A stretch of 24,872 bases of DNA from an uncultured Treponema sp. (GTDB lineage: Bacteria; Spirochaetota; Spirochaetia; Treponematales; Treponemataceae). Location of the stretch: contig CAJUBD010000029.1 of NCBI GenBank assembly GCA_910584475.1, positions 1-24,872 of the forward strand, in the 5' to 3' direction. Below, piece by piece: positions 15,427 through 22,033 of this stretch; positions within the stretch are counted from its first letter, which is position 1; the number at the start of each line of letters is the position of its first letter. The notes beneath the pieces were generated by a model. That model saw only the letters and a program-made list of their open reading frames with translations, had not been told where the DNA came from and did no database searches. Both the position numbers and the translations under genes were made by a program.

Positions 15427-18366
15427 GTGAAAAAAACATTTTTTAAATCGCTGGTTTTTTCTATTATATTTTTTGCGTTTTCCGCGAAAATCTTCTGCTC
15501 GGAAATTCCAGAAAACTTTTTCGAATTCATGCTTCCAAACGGAATGAGCGTTTTCGTGTTTGAAGATTTTTCCACGCCGCTTGTTCACGCTGAATTTTGT
15601 GCGAAGGCTGGCTACGAGACACGGAACGAATGCGATGCGCCGTATTTTTCCCTTTGCTCAGAAATTTTTTCAGAGACCGGAATTCGCTCGCAAAAAAATT
15701 CGCGCTTTTCATCATCGCTTGAATCTGAGTGCACGACGAACGGCGCACATTTTTCCATCGATTGCACGGGCGCGGAACTTAAATCTGTTTTCGCGCAAAT
15801 GAGCGAACGCGCTTTCGCGCCGTTTTTTTCGGACGAGGCTTTGCAAAACGCACTGCAAAAAATAAAGGATCAGCAAATTTCGTCTGCGGAAAATTTCATA
15901 AATTCTCAAATCAATTCGCGCGTGTTCGAAAAATTTTCACGGCAAGGAGGCGGCTCGCCATACCCGCCTTTTTCCGGGCAAAAAAATTTGTCCGAAATTC
16001 GATCGGTCGTAAGCCGAATTTTCCATGAATATTACGCGCCGCAAAAATGCGCGATTTTCGTTTCGGGCGCGATAAAAGCGAAAAGCGTTTTCCATCTCGC
16101 TTTGGAAACTTTCGGAAAGTACGCTGGTCGTCCGAACGCGGCGGATGCAAGTTTTTTCATCGCGAAAAAAAATTCCGCGTTCGGGGCAAGCGACATTACC
16201 GAAACGGATGATTTGCAAGCGAAGAAAAAAGTCATTCTTTGCGACAAGGAATTTTCATCCGACTTCACGCAAGTGGTCGCGACGATTTCGCCGCTTGAAA
16301 AAATCAAAGCGCAAATAGCCGCCGCAATTTTTGAAGAGAAAAATTCCGCGCTCAAAAATTCCCTCGTCCAAAGCGATGCGCTCGCAATTCGCGGAAGCGA
16401 CTATGTGAACGCCGCCGCCGCGACGAAAAAAAATCTAAGCCGCCTCGTACTCCAAACGCTTTTGGAAAAGTCGCATTTTTCATCGTTCGAGCAAATCGAA
16501 ATTTTTGAAAAAATCTTGGGCGAAGAGATTTGCGATTTTTCCAAAGAGGATTTCAATGCGGCGAAAGAAAATCTCATTCAAGATTTTTACGATTCAATTT
16601 CAAATCCTAAATTATTTATGGAGAATTTCTCGCGATTTTGGGCGGACGGAATTCCAGACGGAAAAAGTCAAGGCGAAACGCACATCGAACGATTTCTTTC
16701 GACTCCCGAAAAAATCGCCGCCGAGAATTTCGCGGACTTGAAATCGGCCCTGCGAAAAACCGAGCCATGGATTTTCATCTTGCTGAACGAAAATATTCTT
16801 TCGTCGTATCAAGGCGAATTTGAGAATTCCGAATATGAAATTGTCTCGAAAAAAAAAGATTTCGCGCAAGGACAAAACATCGAAAACATTGCGCCTTTGC
16901 TCACGCAAGAAAATTCTTTGCAAGCAGAAATTCCGCTCTACAATGCGAATTTTGTGGCGAAGTCGCGCGGCTCGACAAAAAGTTTTTCGCTTTCAAATGG
17001 GATTCGTGTCACGACGAAGGAAAATCCCGCCTCTTCAAAAATGACAGTCGCGCTCTACATTTTCGGAGGCGAGGCGTTCGACGCGGAATCAAGCTACGGA
17101 ATGCAAAGCGTTCTCGCGAATGTTTTGGAAAAAAACATTTCTGATTCGCTCATCCCAAAAATTTCACGTGGAGAAATCTCGCGCCAAGCTCAGGCAAAGG
17201 CTTTTGTTTCGGACACTGACTTTTTAATCGCGATAGAATGCGAGACAAACGAAGAAAAAATCGCGCTGCGATGCATCGGCGAAGGGCTTTTTTGCAGCGA
17301 CTTCGCTCCGTCGCAAGTGGACATCGCGTTGAACGCGCGGCGCGCTCGACAAATCATGCAGGCGGGAAGCCTTGCTCGACAAATGTATTCCGCCGGCGTG
17401 AGGCACTTTTACAAAAGCCCCGCCTATCGCGCGCTCTATTCGACGCAAAAAGAAATTCTAAAGAATTTAAAATACAACGATGCTCTCGAATCCTATCAAA
17501 AGTTTTTAGACGCAAGCCGAATTGAAATAATCGCCGCAGGGAATTTCATCGAAAGTTCCAAAAAAGAATTCCTTGATGAATGCGAAAAGATTTTCGGAGG
17601 CATGAAAAAATCTAAGGGCAAACATAAAATTTTCTCCGAGCCGAACGAAGCTTCGAAGTCCGCTCTTGCCGTAAGACTCGAGCACACTTTTCTTACCGAC
17701 ATCAGCGCGGACAATGCCATCTCGCGCCCTGCCGTCCTTGTTCCCACGACCGACTTTTCCGATCCAGTTCAATTTTGGATTCGCTCGCCAAAGATTTTTG
17801 AAGAAGATGCCGCGATTTTTGACGCGTTGATTTTGGCACTTGAAGCGCAGTGCAAAAAAATCGCTTCCGAAGACGCCCGATTCGAAGGGATTGAAGTGCG
17901 CCTTGAAGAACGATGCGCGCTCGTCTCGTTCGGCGCGCTCACATTTTTCAACGTGAAAAAAATTTCGGACGCAGATTTTATTTTGCGAAATTCGCTCGAG
18001 CGTTTGCGCAAAAACATTTTCGCAAATTCGGATGTGAGTTTAAAAAACGAAGAAGAGAGCGACGATGTTTCAACTAGTTTTCCTGACGCAGATTTTTTAG
18101 AAAAGGAATTTTTCGACGGAATGAAAGCGCGATGGATAAAAGCACGCTATGGAGAAAGGCACGAAACTTCAGAAGCCGTCGCCCGCATCGCGCACGAAAT
18201 AAGCGTGGCGCGGCTTTCCGACAATTCGCAATTTCAAACCCGGAACGCGTTCACGCGAGAATACGAAAATGTCACGCTTTGCGAGAATGAAAAATTCCGC
18301 GAAATTTGGCAAAAATATTTTGAAGAAGCGCCGTTCAAATTGTACTCGCTTGACTCGAAAAAATAA
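15427..18366 (+). CDS. M16 (pitrilysin/insulinase) family-like secreted protein without zinc motif
   Basis: A 979-residue protein with a signal peptide (MKKTFFKSLVFSIIFFAFSA, then KIFCSE; Cys24 could be a lipobox). Two M16-like halves are visible: one starts LPNGMSVFVFED (residues 36-47), the other LSNGIRVTTKE (about 520). Each should continue into a helix with the zinc-binding HxxEH. Here the first reads APYFSLCSEIF (71-81) and the second YGMQSVLANVLEK, so neither has the metal ligands. Non-catalytic M16 subunits exist (PqqG, mitochondrial core proteins), but both halves lacking it in one chain suggests a binding or scaffold role. The start is GTG at 15427. It is transcribed divergently from the DUF4954 gene. 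Confidence 0.72.
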   Translation: MKKTFFKSLVFSIIFFAFSAKIFCSEIPENFFEFMLPNGMSVFVFEDFSTPLVHAEFCAKAGYETRNECDAPYFSLCSEIFSETGIRSQKNSRFSSSLESECTTNGAHFSIDCTGAELKSVFAQMSERAFAPFFSDEALQNALQKIKDQQISSAENFINSQINSRVFEKFSRQGGGSPYPPFSGQKNLSEIRSVVSRIFHEYYAPQKCAIFVSGAIKAKSVFHLALETFGKYAGRPNAADASFFIAKKNSAFGASDITETDDLQAKKKVILCDKEFSSDFTQVVATISPLEKIKAQIAAAIFEEKNSALKNSLVQSDALAIRGSDYVNAAAATKKNLSRLVLQTLLEKSHFSSFEQIEIFEKILGEEICDFSKEDFNAAKENLIQDFYDSISNPKLFMENFSRFWADGIPDGKSQGETHIERFLSTPEKIAAENFADLKSALRKTEPWIFILLNENILSSYQGEFENSEYEIVSKKKDFAQGQNIENIAPLLTQENSLQAEIPLYNANFVAKSRGSTKSFSLSNGIRVTTKENPASSKMTVALYIFGGEAFDAESSYGMQSVLANVLEKNISDSLIPKISRGEISRQAQAKAFVSDTDFLIAIECETNEEKIALRCIGEGLFCSDFAPSQVDIALNARRARQIMQAGSLARQMYSAGVRHFYKSPAYRALYSTQKEILKNLKYNDALESYQKFLDASRIEIIAAGNFIESSKKEFLDECEKIFGGMKKSKGKHKIFSEPNEASKSALAVRLEHTFLTDISADNAISRPAVLVPTTDFSDPVQFWIRSPKIFEEDAAIFDALILALEAQCKKIASEDARFEGIEVRLEERCALVSFGALTFFNVKKISDADFILRNSLERLRKNIFANSDVSLKNEEESDDVSTSFPDADFLEKEFFDGMKARWIKARYGERHETSEAVARIAHEISVARLSDNSQFQTRNAFTREYENVTLCENEKFREIWQKYFEEAPFKLYSLDSKK

Positions 18367-18401
18367 AAGCGGACATCCTTTGAAAAGGACGCCCGCTTTT
18401 T
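18365..18401. terminator. Bidirectional intrinsic terminator
   Basis: AAAAGCGG...TCCTT pairs with AAGGA...CCGCTTTT across a TGAA loop, a 16-bp stem with two mismatches, flanked by A-run and T-run. It lies between the convergent M16-like gene (its stop is at 18364-18366) and degP (stop at 18417), so it can serve both strands. Confidence 0.85.
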
Positions 18402-18416
18402 GTACTTCGCCGAAAA

Positions 18417-19892
18417 CTAGAAGTTGTAAGTTCCGGTCGTGATTGAGCCGGCACCGCTAGTAATCGTAAACTGAATCGACTTCGTTTTCGTGAGGTCGAG
18501 CGCGGCAAAGAACTCGGAAAGATTCGTGACTTTCTTTCCGTTTACCGCCGTGATGACATCGCCTTCTTGAAGCCTGAGCGAGGCCGCGGGCGATTTTGGC
18601 TGAACGCCGGTTACTGCCACGCCTTCCACCTTGGAATCGATTTCCAATTTCTTCCGCACGTCGTCAGTGAGAGGAATTGGAATGAATCCCGGCCAAAGTT
18701 TCGCGTTTCCGGAAGAAATTTCCTTCGTGCGCTCCGTGATGCGGACTGTGAGCGAAATTTCATTTCCGCCGCGAATCACTCTGAACGAAGCGTCCTTGTT
18801 GGCTGGAAGGCTTCCCACGTCGCGGACAAGCTGATCCGTGCTGCGCACCCTCTTTCCGTTCAGTTCGATGATGTAGTCGCCGGCCTGCATTCCGCCCTTG
18901 AATGCCGGGGAATCCACGAAAATCTGCGCGACGAATGCGCCGTCCCTGCCCTTGACTCCGAGCGATTCCTTGATGTCGTTGTTCACTTCGACGAGGGAAA
19001 CGCCGAGCCATCCGTAAGTGACTTTTCCGCTTGAAATGAATTCATCTATGGCATGCTTGATGTTGTTGATTGGAATCGCGAATCCCAAACCCTGGCTTCC
19101 GCCGGATTGCGAGGCAATCCAAGTATTGATTCCGATGACTTCGCCGTAGATGTTCAAAAGCGGACCGCCTGAGTTTCCCTGATTTATGGCGGTGTCGGTT
19201 TGGATGAAGTCGCTGATGCTTCCTATTTGTCCGCCCGAACGCCCTGTCGCGCTGACAATTCCTTCCGTGACGGACTGGCTGTAGCCGAGCGGCGCGCCCA
19301 TGGCGAAACAGATGTCGCCTGTCTGAACGCTGTCGGAGTCGCCGAGCGTCGCGATTGGAATCGATGAGTCGTCGCTTTCGAATGATACAAGCGCGATGTC
19401 CATGCGCTCGTCCGCGCCGACGAGACTTCCGTCAAAGTTGCGGCCGTCGTTCAGTTTTATGGAAATCTCTGTCGCACTTCCCGCGACATGGTTGTTCGTG
19501 AGGACATAATACTTCTTTCCGTCGCGGCGGATGATTACGCCCGAGCCAAGCCCTTGCTGCTCGTACTCGCGCTCTTCGTTGCCCTGCGGAATTCCGAAAA
19601 AGCGGAAAGGAAAATCGCCGAAAGGGTTCGCTGGGCGCGTCTTCTTTTCGGTAACGTCAACCTCGACGACAGAAGGAAGCACCTGCTCGGAAATCGAGCG
19701 GAAAACATTTTGCATCGCTTCCAAAACTTTCAGCGAGTCTTCGGGAATTTTCACCGAGGGAACGGTGTCCGCGAACGCGGTGTTCGCCCCTCTCTGCGCG
19801 GATGACTTTCCGGCGCACGAAAATGAAATCAGTCCGAACGAGAGGACTGCGGCAAACGCCGTGGTAATCACATTTTTCGTCGTAGTTTTCAT
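18417..19892 (-). CDS. degP: HtrA/DegP-type serine protease with two PDZ domains
   Basis: A 491-residue periplasmic protease and chaperone that degrades misfolded envelope proteins. The signal peptide ends near Cys26 (LISFSCAGK), so a lipoprotein anchor under the relaxed spirochaete lipobox is possible. The trypsin-like domain shows the triad H135 (TNNHVAG), D165 (ERMDIAL) and S241 (NQGNSGGP). PDZ1 begins around YGWLGVSLVEV and PDZ2 around VEGVAVTGVQPKSPAASLRL. Length and order match DegP/DegQ. The start at 19892 is set by AGGAG five to six bases upstream. I saw no sigma-E-like site; the 421-base region upstream is filled by hairpins. Confidence 0.94.
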   Translation of the reverse strand: MKTTTKNVITTAFAAVLSFGLISFSCAGKSSAQRGANTAFADTVPSVKIPEDSLKVLEAMQNVFRSISEQVLPSVVEVDVTEKKTRPANPFGDFPFRFFGIPQGNEEREYEQQGLGSGVIIRRDGKKYYVLTNNHVAGSATEISIKLNDGRNFDGSLVGADERMDIALVSFESDDSSIPIATLGDSDSVQTGDICFAMGAPLGYSQSVTEGIVSATGRSGGQIGSISDFIQTDTAINQGNSGGPLLNIYGEVIGINTWIASQSGGSQGLGFAIPINNIKHAIDEFISSGKVTYGWLGVSLVEVNNDIKESLGVKGRDGAFVAQIFVDSPAFKGGMQAGDYIIELNGKRVRSTDQLVRDVGSLPANKDASFRVIRGGNEISLTVRITERTKEISSGNAKLWPGFIPIPLTDDVRKKLEIDSKVEGVAVTGVQPKSPAASLRLQEGDVITAVNGKKVTNLSEFFAALDLTKTKSIQFTITSGAGSITTGTYNF

Positions 19893-19947
19893 AATTGCTC
19901 CTAATATGCCAAGCTTTGCAAGTCGCAACGCGACTGTAGAAACTTGT

Positions 19948-20104
19948 CATGATAAAAGTGCTGCGCCATTGTGCGGTGCTTTTATCATGCCTATTTTATT
20001 CACCCACGCGAGCGGGCAAATAAAATAGGCGAGTTTTCGGTAAGGGCTCCGCACCGAAAAAACTCGAAGTTAAAATTGTCACGCCATTTTCGTGGCAATT
20101 TTAA
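19948..20104 (+). repeat. Tandem hairpin element, copy C
   Basis: Four contiguous stems in the degP upstream region: CATGATAAAAG/CTTTTATCATG with an extended wobble-paired inner helix and CATT loop (19948-19989); GCCTATTTTATT/AATAAAATAGGC (19989-20030); CGAGTTTT-CGGT/ACCG-AAAACTCG (20030-20066); an AAG gap; and TTAAAATTGTCACG/CGTGGCAATTTTAA (20070-20104). The stems abut almost without spacer. The third and fourth are the shared core of copies A, B and D. Confidence 0.72.
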
Positions 20105-20154
20105 ATGCTCCCATAAAAACACCGCGTTAGCAGCGAGCCACGGATGGCGAAAAT

Positions 20155-20223
20155 CTTGAGTTCGGAATGCGACGCATGAACAAACTCAAGCTGATAAAAA
20201 TGACGCGTAAGTCATCTTTATCA
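20155..20223 (-). repeat. Further hairpins adjoining copy C, with a short SD-preceded ORF
   Basis: CTTGAGTT/AACTCAAG (20155-20190, with inner ATGC-GAC-GCAT) and TGATAAA...ATGAC/GTCAT...TTTATCA (20192-20223). The second shares the string TTTATCATGCCT on its right side with the first stem of copy C. On the minus strand AGGAGG (20226-20231) precedes ATG at 20224 and, ten bases on, ATG at 20215, opening the same tiny frame MIKMTYASFLSA that ends at 20186. Whether it is translated is unknown. Confidence 0.45.
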
Positions 20224-20313
20224 TGCCTCCTGACTAAAATATAACGATAATTTCGCGCATCGCATAGTTTTCTGCGCCTTTTTATAAAGAAAAACTGCGA
20301 CAAGTGAAAATGG

Positions 20314-21087
20314 TTACAGCGCGGCGTTCCGCCAGTCAAGCGCAGTGAGAATCTCCGTGTGGTCGGCGAAAACCGCCACCGTATGCTCCTCATGCGCGCT
20401 GCAAAGTCCGTCCACCGTAACGACAGTCCAGCCGTTGTCCAAAAGTTCCACTTCATCCGTTCCGAGATTAATCATCGGCTCAATGGCGAGAACCATTCCA
20501 GGCTGAATCCTCGGATTTGAGTCGCGCCCTTTCGGACTGTTCGGAATCGTTGGGTCTTCATGCACGTCAAGCCCGACTCCGTGCCCGCAATAATCATAGA
20601 CTACGCCGTATCCGTGCTTTTTTTTGGCGATCTCGTAGACTGCCTTCGTGATGTCGCTGATGCGGTTTCCCGCCCTGCAAGCCTGAATGCCCGCCTCGAG
20701 GCATTCGCGTGTAACGTCGTCAAGCTTTTTCCATTCGGGGGGGACGCTTCCCACGAGAACCGTGTGCGTGGAGTCGCTTATGTAACCGTCAAGGTCTATG
20801 CCGACATCTATGGAAACAAGGTCGCCGTCGCGGACGATTTTTTTCTTGGAAGGAACTCCGTGAATGACTTCTTCGTTTACGGAAACGCAAGCCGCGCCCG
20901 GAAAGTCCTCGCGATACCATGCCGGCTTTCCGCCGTGGGAAGTGATGAAACGCTTGCACAGGTCGTCGATGTCCTTCGTGGACATTCCCGCTTTTACTTG
21001 AGGAATCACCTCGTTGAACATGTCCGCCAGCAGGTGGCACGAGCGGCGGATGCATTCGATTTGCCTTTCGTTTTTGATTCGTATCAT
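20314..21087 (-). CDS. map: Methionine aminopeptidase type I
   Basis: A 257-residue cytosolic metalloprotease that removes the initiator methionine from nascent proteins. All five metal ligands of the pita-bread fold are present: D94 (SIDVGID), D105 (ISDSTHT), H169 (CGHGVG), E203 (AIEPM) and E234 (HEEHTV). The substrate-contact motif VNEEVIHGVPS is also present. Length is typical for type I without an SH3-like extension. No Shine-Dalgarno precedes the ATG (CTCAAAGATT), and the promoter just upstream predicts a leader of about 10 bases. Confidence 0.96.
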   Translation of the reverse strand: MIRIKNERQIECIRRSCHLLADMFNEVIPQVKAGMSTKDIDDLCKRFITSHGGKPAWYREDFPGAACVSVNEEVIHGVPSKKKIVRDGDLVSIDVGIDLDGYISDSTHTVLVGSVPPEWKKLDDVTRECLEAGIQACRAGNRISDITKAVYEIAKKKHGYGVVYDYCGHGVGLDVHEDPTIPNSPKGRDSNPRIQPGMVLAIEPMINLGTDEVELLDNGWTVVTVDGLCSAHEEHTVAVFADHTEILTALDWRNAAL

Positions 21088-21104
21088 AATCTTTGAGGGA
21101 ATAT

Positions 21105-21132
21105 TTTATACGAATCGCGCGCGCTTTGTCAA
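21105..21132 (-). promoter_or_regulatory. Promoter of map, short leader
   Basis: On the minus strand there is a perfect TTGACA (21127-21132), a 16-base spacer and TATAAA (21105-21110); TAAAAT two bases further on (21103-21108) is an alternative -10 at 18 bases. Either predicts +1 at about 21096-21098, 9-11 bases before the ATG, with no ribosome-binding site in between. Confidence 0.65.
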
Positions 21133-21170
21133 GCGAGTGTCGAAGTTGTGATTCGCGCGGAGATTCAATA

Positions 21171-21190
21171 CCCCGACGCTCTCGTCGAGG
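21171..21190. other. Stem-loop in the map upstream gap
   Basis: CCCCGACG-CTCT-CGTCGAGG forms a 7-bp stem with one mismatch, 13 bases beyond the stop of the 61-residue gene on the minus strand. There is no T-run, so it is at best a weak transcript end. The rest of the 114-base gap holds only the map promoter. Confidence 0.4.
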
Positions 21191-21202
21191 AATGTTGGTT
21201 TG

Positions 21203-21388
21203 CTAGTTTGCGCTTAAAATTTTTCTTTGCGCCGAAATGAAATCCCGATCGAAAGTGGCGATTCGCACCGTGCCGTTCGGCGTCACCGCGGAAAGGCGCC
21301 AGCCTTCGCCCAAAATCGACTTGATTTTTGAGTCGGCCTCAACGTCGCCGATTTTGTAAATAAAAGTGCGCAGCGTGCTATCTTTCAT
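21203..21388 (-). CDS. Small protein of unknown function, DUF4177-like
   Basis: 61 residues from the ATG at 21388, which is preceded by GGAGG. The frame is open for 19 more codons upstream, but those cross the Shine-Dalgarno. The pattern FIYKIGDVEADSKIKSILGE followed by GWRLSAV resembles the small DUF4177 domain (an N-terminal strand, a helix, then GxEGWELVAV), but similarity is short and I would not assign function. No signal peptide or membrane segment. It lies between map (same strand) and the divergent DtxR-type regulator. Confidence 0.6.
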   Translation of the reverse strand: MKDSTLRTFIYKIGDVEADSKIKSILGEGWRLSAVTPNGTVRIATFDRDFISAQRKILSAN

Positions 21389-21452
21389 ATTTCCTCCCAT
21401 AAAAAAGCCTTTGTAATAAAAAACCTTTATAAAAATTGTCGGCAACTTTGAG

Positions 21453-21481
21453 TTGATTTTTAGCGGAAAATGTATTATAAT
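21453..21481 (+). promoter_or_regulatory. Promoter of the DtxR-family gene
   Basis: TTGATT (21453-21458), a 17-base spacer and a perfect TATAAT (21476-21481). The predicted +1 at 21488 leaves a leader of about 132 bases before the regulator's ATG at 21620. The leader contains weak hairpins (CGCA-TAAT-TGCG; CCGGAA/TTCCGG) but no riboswitch that I recognise. Confidence 0.7.
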
Positions 21482-21487
21482 TAGAAA

Positions 21488-21529
21488 ATGTTTGTTCGGA
21501 AAAATCTGTCAGCTTCCTCCACATTCTAG
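21488..21529 (+). CDS. Possible 13-codon leaderless leader peptide ahead of the DtxR gene
   Basis: The ATG at 21488 falls exactly on the predicted +1 of the DtxR-gene promoter and opens MFVRKNLSASSTF followed by TAG. It could be a translated leader affecting the downstream gene, or chance. It is listed because other genes in the window show the same promoter-to-ATG spacing. No homologue is recognisable at this length. Confidence 0.3.
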   Translation: MFVRKNLSASSTF

Positions 21530-21619
21530 CAACGAAACATCGCATAATTGCGGTTTGCCGGAAACGAGTGTTCGGAGAAAACGAAGCTTCCGGACGCGTC
21601 CAATGAAAACGAGGTTACC

Positions 21620-21988
21620 ATGTACAAATCAGGCGAAGACTATCTTGAGGCGATTTTAATTTTGAAGAACCAAAACGACGGTGTGGTGCTTTCCGTAGAC
21701 ATAGCGAATCACATGGGATTTTCAAAGCCCAGCGTGAGCCGCGCGATGTCCATTTTGGAACGCGACGGCTATATCAAATTCGTATTGCACAACAGGATTG
21801 AACTCACCGAAAAAGGCTTGGAAAAGGCGAACGACGTGTACGGTCGGCACAGGCTTCTGACGGAATTCCTCGTGAAAATCACGGGCGTTCCGCATGAGCA
21901 GGCCGAAGAGAACGCATGCCGCATGGAACATGACATCGACGCGGACATAGTGGAGGGAATCAAAGAATGGATGAAAGACAATTCTTGA
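21620..21988 (+). CDS. DtxR/MntR-family metal-dependent transcriptional regulator
   Basis: A 122-residue short-form regulator: winged helix (residues 1-60, MYKSGEDYLEAI and SVDIANHMGFSKPSVSRAMS) plus the dimerisation/metal domain, without the C-terminal SH3-like domain, as in MntR. Likely metal ligands are D7, E10, a His in YGRHRLL, and the ACRMEH motif. That motif has Cys where Bacillus MntR has Glu99, as in DtxR/IdeR (ACRWEH), so iron or manganese sensing cannot be decided. It would repress metal uptake genes when loaded. The start at 21620 has GAGG five bases upstream. The frame is open 24 codons further, but these lie in the leader and are not family-like. No metal transporter lies beside it. 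Confidence 0.88.
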   Translation: MYKSGEDYLEAILILKNQNDGVVLSVDIANHMGFSKPSVSRAMSILERDGYIKFVLHNRIELTEKGLEKANDVYGRHRLLTEFLVKITGVPHEQAEENACRMEHDIDADIVEGIKEWMKDNS

Positions 21989-22033
21989 CGAAGCTGCAAA
22001 TGTTTTCGCGATTAAAACACAATGTAATTATCC

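Noticed and set aside
15367..15588. Seventy-four-residue N-terminal extension of the DUF4954 protein
   Set aside because: It would cross the divergent promoter and the start of the M16-like gene, and its sequence is basic and unlike the family.
11864..20104. GTTAAAA next to stem 2 considered as integron attC sites, since treponemes can carry integrons
   Set aside because: attC sites need paired RYYYAAC and GTTRRRY boxes; here GTTAAAA does not fit GTTRRRY and no matching left box or integrase is present. The genes are ordinary operon genes rather than cassettes.
21488..21619. Riboswitch in the leader of the DtxR-family gene
   Set aside because: I found only short weak stems and no conserved core of a known metal riboswitch such as yybP-ykoY or NiCo.
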